This document shows, one piece after another, positions 54,301 to 61,189 of a stretch of DNA of 64,000 nt. The notes under the pieces are model-generated. The model did not search any database. It was not told the origin of the DNA and saw only the letters and a list, made by a program, of their open reading frames with translations. Numbering within the stretch: the stretch's first letter is position 1; each line of letters starts with the position of its first letter. Origin of the DNA: DATIXJ01 sp963714795 (GTDB lineage: Bacteria; Bacteroidota; Ignavibacteria; UBA10030; SZUA-254). The stretch covers positions 1 through 64,000 of the forward strand of contig CAVQPS010000007.1 in NCBI GenBank assembly GCA_963714795.1, given 5' to 3'. A program made the translations under genes and the position numbers.

Positions 54301-55519
54301 TTCCGGTACAATGGTCGGTTCTTTAGGATCGACCCTCGTTCAGGGTTTAGGTATTTCACCGGGAACAGTGTTTTACACCCAGCGGTATGTTCTCGCGAAT
54401 GATTGGAATCTGCTTTCGTTGCCCGTCACACTGCCGTCGTATGGAAGAAGTGCAATATTTGGAACTTCGACGTCAAAGGCATTTTACTATGAAGGGTCCT
54501 ATGTGCCGAGTGATACTCTTACGCATGGGTTGGGATTCTGGTTAAAATTTAGTGCTGCAGCAGCGGATAATATTCCCGGTGCACCGATCTTGAACGATAC
54601 CATTGCCGTTAAAAATAAGTGGAATATTATCGGATCAATCGGTACGCCGATTCCGATCGGACAAATCACCACCAGTCCGCCGGGGATTATCACATCGAAT
54701 TTCTTCCAATACAACGGCGGCTATATCGTGACGGATACGATTGTGCCGGGAAACGGCTATTGGGTGCGGGTGAATGCCGATGGTCGGTTAGTGTTTCAAT
54801 CGGCAAAAGCTCTTCCCAAACATGCAACAATCAGCCAGGATCTTTCTCTTTTGAATAGGGCTAACACTCTGACCATTTCGAATCTTCAGGGAAATAAACA
54901 AACGTTGTATTTTAACCGCCAACCGGTAGATTCTGTGACTCTTGCACGTTTTGATTTACCGCCGGTTCCGCCGGAAGATGCTTTTGATGTGCGTTTTGTA
55001 TCGAACAGGTTATTACAAACTATTCCTGCCACGCAACAAAACACGGTTGAATTTCCGATTACCGTCCATTCTCAATCGCCGGTTTCTCTTGCATGGCATA
55101 TCGATCCAAGCGATGGACTTCATTATTTTGTGCAAGCCGTGAATTCGAAATCATCTGCCGTTACTTCGCATGCTTTGACCGGTGACGGTGTCTGGCATCT
55201 CGATGGAAATCCTCCGAGTGATCTCCGGTTGAGAGTTGAGCAAAAGCTTTTGCCGTCGGCATTTGCCTTGCAGCAAAATTATCCAAATCCGTTTAATCCA
55301 TCAACGGTCATTCGGTACGAACTTCCGGGCGAAGCGCTTGTCACTCTCGTGGTTTATGATGTTCTGGGAAAAGAAGTCGCTCGATTAGTCAACGGAAAAC
55401 AAGCCGCGGGCTATTATGAAGTGCCGTTTGAGGCAAATGCGCTTGCAAGTGGCGTCTATTTTTATCGATTGACTGCCGGTGATTTTGTCAGCGTTCAAAA
55501 GATGGTGTTAATGAAATGA
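51347..55519 (+). CDS. T9SS cargo, 1,390 residues: PPC-like domain, propeller-like region, choice-of-anchor D domain, module B
   Basis: The signal peptide is MKNLFSVIFSFLLLQSVAYS. Residues about 22-170 resemble a pre-peptidase (PPC-like) beta domain (NDECSGATVIS, then YDIAMAMYTGTCG). An acidic linker follows at about 200-230. Residues about 255-680 look like a propeller or sialidase-type fold (PDPILAVGPNYIV, DPQVMYDHYSHRWVM, then NRWGDYNGIALDP). Residues about 690-790 match a choice-of-anchor D/Hydin-type domain (ENFGTDTLSISSIS). Residues about 820-1000 resemble DUF4394-type strands. Module B is at about 1008-1254 (WNLLSL, GFWLKF, WNIIGS, GYWVRV, LYFNR, FDVRF). The tail is QNYPNPFNPST with GVYFYRL, ending QKMVLMK. 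It is the first gene of a tight cargo operon. The fold suggests binding rather than catalysis. Confidence 0.8.
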   Translation: MKNLFSVIFSFLLLQSVAYSQIPANDECSGATVISALPYHATQNTRLATPNVSDPVIFCAVGTDSSAGKTVWYTWTADSTGYVTFTTVNSTPATYDIAMAMYTGTCGHLTQIDCNDDIVPGTTRQAEISRLVQAGTTYTILIGEWDGGGPSGGVPTGGDLVFDVFWSSLQPLYAGPKYGLVPGGATISTNGFSIASPSITPKIAANEDDEDKEGAENDQQIFLPAPKDVKPPLGPKGSNYHEMLGVKMTTTPPSQPVVLKSFQGNVPTGYIPPDPILAVGPNYIVSIVNSSFRILDKSGTLYKNIDLNSWFTDVKSNSGFSDPQVMYDHYSHRWVMTGLATVAPYSILLSVSDDDNPLGTWTNWSLPATLGDSVTGNLNDQPQLGYDDKAIYITDREFASSFLYSRVRIIEKTQLYKASPDTVRWADFWDFREPDHRTIPLDKVRPSIEYGSPSVHFLVAASPYSPGTFFTIYTINDPIGTPTITGTNIPVVQYDIAPNPSQSGGGLAIEGDLSSVSHKAVYRDSSLWVVHSIASGSGDTYSAVHYVRFNPWASTNLEDVAMGATGYWHFYTALTVDGNDNVLVTYNRSGVSDYIGAFVSGHRAIDPPGLSTSVPVKTGLANYVQTFGGTRNRWGDYNGIALDPSDSSITWMNTEVASTGNNWMTWVGEIKMTPISGKILYAWTPTVSFGSYEKGLVADTQSVTVENFGTDTLSISSISAPDSNFQLINPPSFPIRIGTYDSASISYRFIPKLDGPIQDTIQIHSDDSFNSSSSIALTGTGYVINAAQSGTMYGSTGSPNGSLLTVNYRNASTSTIGPTGYDQLVRIRVRPSTQEIYGLTPVSVNMGIVRVNSTLGDAHPVSTIPLTILTAMAFRNDTMYVSREGGQIYRVNISTGAVTLVASCGVIVYGMDFNPVTGELWVAGTPLSGGSRDNIYKVALPSGAKTLVGTTGFGVPTNDIVFDEAGHLFGITNNTNLIIIDTATASGTMVGSLGSTLVQGLGISPGTVFYTQRYVLANDWNLLSLPVTLPSYGRSAIFGTSTSKAFYYEGSYVPSDTLTHGLGFWLKFSAAAADNIPGAPILNDTIAVKNKWNIIGSIGTPIPIGQITTSPPGIITSNFFQYNGGYIVTDTIVPGNGYWVRVNADGRLVFQSAKALPKHATISQDLSLLNRANTLTISNLQGNKQTLYFNRQPVDSVTLARFDLPPVPPEDAFDVRFVSNRLLQTIPATQQNTVEFPITVHSQSPVSLAWHIDPSDGLHYFVQAVNSKSSAVTSHALTGDGVWHLDGNPPSDLRLRVEQKLLPSAFALQQNYPNPFNPSTVIRYELPGEALVTLVVYDVLGKEVARLVNGKQAAGYYEVPFEANALASGVYFYRLTAGDFVSVQKMVLMK

Positions 55520-55520
55520 T

Positions 55521-58500
55521 ATGCGGTATATCGTTCGTCTCGGCATAATCTTCGTGTTTGTGGCTACGTATCTACCGGCGCAAACATGGGTTTCGAAAGT
55601 CGGCGGCGGAGGATTGGGTAATCCTCTTACGTATAATCCGCTGAACTCCGATATCCTGTACGGATCGGTTGCCAACACGCAGGTATATATTAGCCGGGAT
55701 CGCGGTTATACCTGGACGACGTTCGGAAATACTGTTCCTGGTACCGGTGCAATCAAATCGATTGCCATCAACCCGCGTGATACATCTCAAATATTGTGCG
55801 GGGTGAAAGTGGGACCTGTCGATAAAATCGTGAAATCAACCGATGATGGGATAACCTGGTTACAAACGTGGTCCGGTTCGTTTTCATATTTTGGTAAACC
55901 GGTCGAGTGTAAGCCTTCGCATCCGGATACTGTCTATACGATGGGTGGGGATACGTTGTGGCGAAGCACTGATTTTGGGTCGTCATGGTCGATGATTCGT
56001 GTTGTGAACGGTTTTGATATGTGGTGTGATGCCGAACTACACCCGACCATGGGAAATATTATGATGGTCGGAGATTTTACATCGGGGATATGGAAGACTA
56101 CCGATTATGGAGCAACCTGGTACAAGGTGTTTGCAACTTCGGGGAACGGTGAAATTCCAAGTATCGCGTATGATCCCTTTAATACAAATGTTTTATATGC
56201 AGGTCATTATTCCGACGGAGGCGGATTGTTAAAATCTACCGACGGCGGGGAAACATGGTTTTGTCTGCCGGTTCCGATTAAACCGAATTGTGCCAGTACC
56301 GACGGAGGAAATTCCTGGTGGGTGACCTGCTCACCGGTACAGCGCGGGTACGTTTATTTCGGAACGTATGGTTCGTTACCTTCCGGCGTGTTTTTATCCC
56401 GCGATTCAGGTTCGACATGGTCGATTATCGATACGGGCTTTGGAACAAATGGCGTTCTCAATTATGGACTTCTCGCGCTCGATACGCTGACGGTTATCAC
56501 ATTGCAATCGGATGGAATTTATAAGTTACAGTATCCGACCGGCATACATATTACTTCTCCGGTCGGTGGTGAACGGTGGAAAGTCGGGTCTATCCACGCT
56601 ATAACGTGGACAAGTTCGGGTTTGTATTCCGTGAAAATTCAATATTCAGAGGATGGCGGATTGTCCTGGAATTCTATTGCCGATAGTGTCCCTGCAGGAA
56701 CAGGGTCGTATACGTGGGTTCTTCCTCACACTGTTTCATCGGCCTGTAAAGTGAGAATTCTCGATCAATTATTTACGGCAACGGAAGTTGTGACTGATAC
56801 GACGTTTGAAATTTTTCGCACACCGCCGGTCTTGTTGAGTCCCCGGGGCGGAGAATCATGGGAAGCGGGATCAGTACACGATATCACATGGAATGCCGTT
56901 CCTGAAATTACTGCCATGAATCTTTTTTATACGACCGATAACGGCATCCATTGGAATGCTATTGTTGAACAGGTAACCATTCCCGATTCCTTTCAATGGA
57001 CGATTCCGAATACGCAATCGACCCGATGCAAAGTCATGATTACGGATGCAACAGATTCGATCTCTTTCGATACCAGCCGGACCGCATTTACGATCTTTGC
57101 AACGCAAGAATTTATCTGCAATATTCAAGTGCGTGACCGTCAGATGACGATGGATTCATTGACATTTGGTAACGAACCGGGTGCAACGGATGGAATCGAT
57201 TCGTCGTTCGGTGAAATACTTTTGTCTCCGAAACCACCGCCCGGGATGTTCGATGCCCGCTGGACGTATGGTGCGACCAATGGGCTTTCGAGGGATATTC
57301 GCGATACGCTGGGAAACGGAATAACTCAACATCTTTTTACAGGAACATTTCAGGCAGGTGGCGGCGGTTATCCAATGACCTTTCGGTGGGATTCGACCCT
57401 CTTGCGAACGAATACGTTTATATTTCGTGATACGTTCACGCATGGGAATCTGTTCAACTCCGATATGAGGAAAACCGGGACCGTGATGATTGCCGACTCA
57501 ACGTTGGGTGCATTCGAAATCCTGGAATGCCAAAGTACGTCCTATGCAGTTTCAACGAATACCGGATGGAATCTGATTTCGTTGCCGGTGATTGTCGGTG
57601 ATCGGCGTGCAAGCGCGTTGTTTCCCCGTAAAACTTCTTCCGTATTTTTTTATGAAAATAATTATCGGCAAACCGATACGCTGTCGTATGGAACAGGGTA
57701 TTGGGTGAAATCGGAAATTGAAACGATTACCGGATGCAGGATTCCAGTTGATACCGTCGCCGTTCATCAGGGATGGAATCTCATCGGTGCGACTTCATCT
57801 CCGTCGAGTGTGAGTTCGATTATTCAATATCCTCCGAACAATAGTTCTTCCCAGTATTTCGGATATAACGGATCCGGTTACGTTATTGTTTCCACACTTG
57901 AGCCGGGACACGGATACTGGGTTAAAGCGCGCGCTGCGGGAATTTTTATTCTGGACAGTTCGAGTTTTCAATCTCCGAAAATCGTGCAGGATCCGCTGGC
58001 GGAATTGCATTCGCTGGATGTCTCGGATGGTATAGGACATACGCAGGAAATTTATTTCGGAAAAGAGTCGGATCGGCTTAACGAAGAGATGTATGAATTA
58101 CCGCCTCCTGCACCGAATAGCGGGTTCGATGTGCGATTTGGAAATCAACGAATTGTCGCAACGCACTCAAAAACACTTGAAAATGCTATCAATTTTCCTA
58201 TTTTTGTGACCTCGGCTACATCGAAAATATTTTTTTCGTGGGGGGTAGAAAATGAGGAAAAATTCACTTATATTCTTAATAAGAGGTTTCGAGGCAACGT
58301 CGTTGAAGAATTTCCTTTAGTTGAAAAAGGAACACAGTCGGTGTCATGTGAAGACGGTTCGTCTTTTGCCATCGAAGTTCGGCGGGTAGAAGGAATTCCT
58401 GAAGTGCCTCGTGTGTACATGTTAAGTGAAGCGTATCCCAATCCATTTAATCCGGTAACTCACATACGTTATGCGATACCGTCTGATTCGTATGTGCACA

Positions 58501-58721
58501 TTCAAATATTTTCTGTCATGGGTGAAGAGATTGCCACGCTTGTTGACACAAAACGCTCTGCCGGTGTGTATGATGTTGTCTGGAGCGGGCTTCGGAACGA
58601 TGGTCAAGGTGTCGGGAGCGGGGTGTACTTTGCCCGATTGGTTGCTTCTCAGAATGGGTCTGAATTGAATTCTTCGGCGATTCAATTCTCGAGCACAAAG
58701 AAAATTATTTATCTTAAATGA
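55521..58721 (+). CDS. T9SS cargo, 1,066 residues: BNR-type propeller, two Ig-like domains, modules A and B
   Basis: The ATG is two bases after the previous stop codon, so the two genes are co-transcribed and probably coupled. The signal peptide is MRYIVRLGIIFVFVATYLPAQ. Residues about 22-335 form a sortilin/BNR-type propeller (SRDRGYTWTTFG, STDDGITW, STDGGETW). Two domains of the type SPxGGExWxxGSxHxITW follow at about residues 342-431 and 433-527. Module A is at about 531-673 (FGNEPGATDGIDSSFGE). Module B is at about 675-910 (WNLISL, GYWVKS, WNLIGA, GYWVKA, EIYFGKE, FDVRF). The tail is AYPNPFNPVT with GVYFARLV, ending TKKIIYLK. It is the only protein here that carries both module A and module B, which links the two groups of cargo. 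Confidence 0.8.
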   Translation: MRYIVRLGIIFVFVATYLPAQTWVSKVGGGGLGNPLTYNPLNSDILYGSVANTQVYISRDRGYTWTTFGNTVPGTGAIKSIAINPRDTSQILCGVKVGPVDKIVKSTDDGITWLQTWSGSFSYFGKPVECKPSHPDTVYTMGGDTLWRSTDFGSSWSMIRVVNGFDMWCDAELHPTMGNIMMVGDFTSGIWKTTDYGATWYKVFATSGNGEIPSIAYDPFNTNVLYAGHYSDGGGLLKSTDGGETWFCLPVPIKPNCASTDGGNSWWVTCSPVQRGYVYFGTYGSLPSGVFLSRDSGSTWSIIDTGFGTNGVLNYGLLALDTLTVITLQSDGIYKLQYPTGIHITSPVGGERWKVGSIHAITWTSSGLYSVKIQYSEDGGLSWNSIADSVPAGTGSYTWVLPHTVSSACKVRILDQLFTATEVVTDTTFEIFRTPPVLLSPRGGESWEAGSVHDITWNAVPEITAMNLFYTTDNGIHWNAIVEQVTIPDSFQWTIPNTQSTRCKVMITDATDSISFDTSRTAFTIFATQEFICNIQVRDRQMTMDSLTFGNEPGATDGIDSSFGEILLSPKPPPGMFDARWTYGATNGLSRDIRDTLGNGITQHLFTGTFQAGGGGYPMTFRWDSTLLRTNTFIFRDTFTHGNLFNSDMRKTGTVMIADSTLGAFEILECQSTSYAVSTNTGWNLISLPVIVGDRRASALFPRKTSSVFFYENNYRQTDTLSYGTGYWVKSEIETITGCRIPVDTVAVHQGWNLIGATSSPSSVSSIIQYPPNNSSSQYFGYNGSGYVIVSTLEPGHGYWVKARAAGIFILDSSSFQSPKIVQDPLAELHSLDVSDGIGHTQEIYFGKESDRLNEEMYELPPPAPNSGFDVRFGNQRIVATHSKTLENAINFPIFVTSATSKIFFSWGVENEEKFTYILNKRFRGNVVEEFPLVEKGTQSVSCEDGSSFAIEVRRVEGIPEVPRVYMLSEAYPNPFNPVTHIRYAIPSDSYVHIQIFSVMGEEIATLVDTKRSAGVYDVVWSGLRNDGQGVGSGVYFARLVASQNGSELNSSAIQFSSTKKIIYLK

Positions 58722-58758
58722 ATATTGCTAACACGTAGATGACGGCTCGGTTGTTCTC

Positions 58759-61149
58759 ATGAAAAAAGTTTACGTCATACTCGGTCTTTACCTTACCATT
58801 GGTTGTGGGGTGTTATTTGCTGACTGGCCGTGCCGTACCGATAGTACGGTATCGATAGCCGTTGCTCCTGGTAACCAATGGAACGTTCGACTTGCCAGCG
58901 ATGGGCAAAGCGGGGCAATCCTGGTTTGGCAGGACCGGCGTGGCGGCACTATCGATAAAATTTATGTTCAACGCGTAAGCAGTTCCGGTAATCCTCTCTG
59001 GCAACAAAACGGTATTCCTGTTGCCGCAACAAACGGTTATCAATATTATCCTCAAATCGTTACCGACGGTCGGGGAGGGGCGTTTATCGCTTGGCAGGAT
59101 AATCGTTCAGGCGCAGCCTATAATATTTATGCCCAGCATGTCGATGCGAACGGTAATTTCCTCTGGACAGCAAACGGCGTTCTTCTGTCAAATTCTTCCG
59201 GCGAGCAATACAATCCGCAACTTACTTCCGACAGCTTGGGTGGTCTTATCGTAACGTGGCAGGATAATCGTTCGGGAGGGTTTGATATTTATTCTCAGCG
59301 AGTTCTTAGTTCGGGAGTTCTTTCATGGGGTTTATCGGGACAGGTTGTTTGTGCAGCGACCAGTGATCAAATTGAGCCGATGGTGACGTGTGATGGTTCC
59401 GGCGGTGCATTCATCGGGTGGCTTGATTATCGTGCAGGAGTTGGTTCGACAGACGTGTATTGCCAGCACCTCTCATCCTCCGGTTTGCCTCTCTGGCAGA
59501 CAGACGGTATTGCGGTTTGCAATGCTCCCAATATGCAGTGGAATCTCTCGATGACACCGGATGGATTCAACGGCGTTGTTCTTGCATGGCAAGATCGGCG
59601 ACTGGGGACAGTGGACAATATCTACGCTCAGCGAATCAATTCTGTGGGAACCATTCAATGGATCGCAAATGGCCTCCAGCTTGCTTCTGCTTCGGGGAAT
59701 CAATATTACCCGCAAATTTCTCTTGATGGATTTAAGTGCTATGTTGCCACGTGGCAAGATAATCGTAACGGACTCGATTACGATATTTATGCACAACGCA
59801 TTAACCCCAAGGGAATGATACTCTGGTCTCCTGCAGGAAATCCTATATGCACTTCTTCGGGGAATCAATACAATCCACAGGTTGTTGCAAAAGGGTCAAG
59901 TGTCTTCTTCACGTGGCAGGATGAGCGTGGAAATGATTTTGATGTTTATGCTCAGCGTTGCGATTTATCCGGGCAACCGTTTTGGACTGTCAACGGGGTT
60001 GGGGTTGCAATGTTGCCGATGGACCAGGTCAATCCCCAGCTTGTTTCCGACGGATTCGAGGGTGCTGTCATTGCTTGGGACGATTACCATTTGAATACCG
60101 GCTCGACCGATATCTTTGCCCATCGTATCGGAGCAAACGGGTTACCTGCCGGAGGATGTTTCCGCTCGTTTGCACAGGATAGCTTTGGACTCAAAGCTGC
60201 GCGTTTCACGAAATCGAATAAGAAAATTATCGGTATACCGAATACCGGAAATGTTCGCGATTCGTTATTTGCACGTGGTGTTTTTCCTGACGGAATTCTT
60301 ATCGGTATCGACCGGCATGACAGTTCTCATGTTTACGGATGGATTTATTTTACAGCAAGTCTCTATGTGCGCAATGCTCTGCCTCAATGGGCAACCCCGC
60401 GGCCCCTTGCAAAATTACTGGATAAAGACTTCGTTGGCAAACTTCGGAACCCGACCAATAAACGTTACAACAATCGCCTTCTTGGTGAGCTTCTTGGGTT
60501 AATACTGAATGTCGGCGCAAGTGATGCCGGGATTACACAAGCTGAGCTGGGCGATCTGGTCTATCACGATACTTCCGAGTATGCCCAATTGTTGAACGGA
60601 AGAAAACTACGGGATATTATTTCTTCCGTCGATAGTCTCATGACATACTATCGTTCGTACAATAATGTTAATTATAGTTACATCGCGAATGCATTACATA
60701 ATATCAATATCGCATTTGACGGAAGTTTTGATACTGTTTCGACAAAACCGATAAGAATAAAATCGACGAGAGCTGTTTTCTCCGTTCCGTATTTGACCCC
60801 CGGTTCTGCCTTGCCGACGGTGTTACCGGCTTTCCAGCCGATCCCGGTTGAACCCGATATCGCGAATCAATTTGTTTTACTCCAGAATTATCCCAATCCG
60901 TTTAATCCGTATACGACGATTGAATTCGAATTACCGGAAGCGGCCGTTGTTACGTTGAAGGTTTACAATATTTTGGGACAGGAAGTGACGACATTATTTG
61001 ACCATGTCACTATGTCTGATGGTCACCAGGTACTCGACTATGATGCATCGAATTTAGCGTCGGGAGTTTATTTTTACCGGATGATTGCCGAGCCAACCTC
61101 CGGCAAACATATCGTTTCATTAGTAAAGAAAATGATGGTAGTGAAATAG
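58759..61149 (+). CDS. T9SS cargo, 796 residues: eight WQD repeats, module C
   Basis: ATG 58759 begins a signal peptide (MKKVYVILGLYLTIGCGVLF, cleavage near FAD). Residues about 20-460 are eight repeats of about 52 residues. Each contains AWQDNRxG, then DIYAQR, then LW..NG, a layout consistent with an eight-bladed propeller. Repeats 4 and 8 are altered (GWLDYR, AWDDYH). Module C spans about residues 467-674 (FAQDSFGLK, PNTGNVRDS, LILNVGASDAG, LVYHDTSEY, LNGRKL). The tail is QNYPNPFNPYT with DASNLASGVYFYRM, ending VKKMMVVK. It lies 37 bp after the previous gene. The ligand is unknown. I call it a propeller from repeat number and length only. Confidence 0.75.
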   Translation: MKKVYVILGLYLTIGCGVLFADWPCRTDSTVSIAVAPGNQWNVRLASDGQSGAILVWQDRRGGTIDKIYVQRVSSSGNPLWQQNGIPVAATNGYQYYPQIVTDGRGGAFIAWQDNRSGAAYNIYAQHVDANGNFLWTANGVLLSNSSGEQYNPQLTSDSLGGLIVTWQDNRSGGFDIYSQRVLSSGVLSWGLSGQVVCAATSDQIEPMVTCDGSGGAFIGWLDYRAGVGSTDVYCQHLSSSGLPLWQTDGIAVCNAPNMQWNLSMTPDGFNGVVLAWQDRRLGTVDNIYAQRINSVGTIQWIANGLQLASASGNQYYPQISLDGFKCYVATWQDNRNGLDYDIYAQRINPKGMILWSPAGNPICTSSGNQYNPQVVAKGSSVFFTWQDERGNDFDVYAQRCDLSGQPFWTVNGVGVAMLPMDQVNPQLVSDGFEGAVIAWDDYHLNTGSTDIFAHRIGANGLPAGGCFRSFAQDSFGLKAARFTKSNKKIIGIPNTGNVRDSLFARGVFPDGILIGIDRHDSSHVYGWIYFTASLYVRNALPQWATPRPLAKLLDKDFVGKLRNPTNKRYNNRLLGELLGLILNVGASDAGITQAELGDLVYHDTSEYAQLLNGRKLRDIISSVDSLMTYYRSYNNVNYSYIANALHNINIAFDGSFDTVSTKPIRIKSTRAVFSVPYLTPGSALPTVLPAFQPIPVEPDIANQFVLLQNYPNPFNPYTTIEFELPEAAVVTLKVYNILGQEVTTLFDHVTMSDGHQVLDYDASNLASGVYFYRMIAEPTSGKHIVSLVKKMMVVK

Positions 61150-61189
61150 GGAGGGAAAAGGACGGTCATTATTCCCTGAGGAGATGTCT

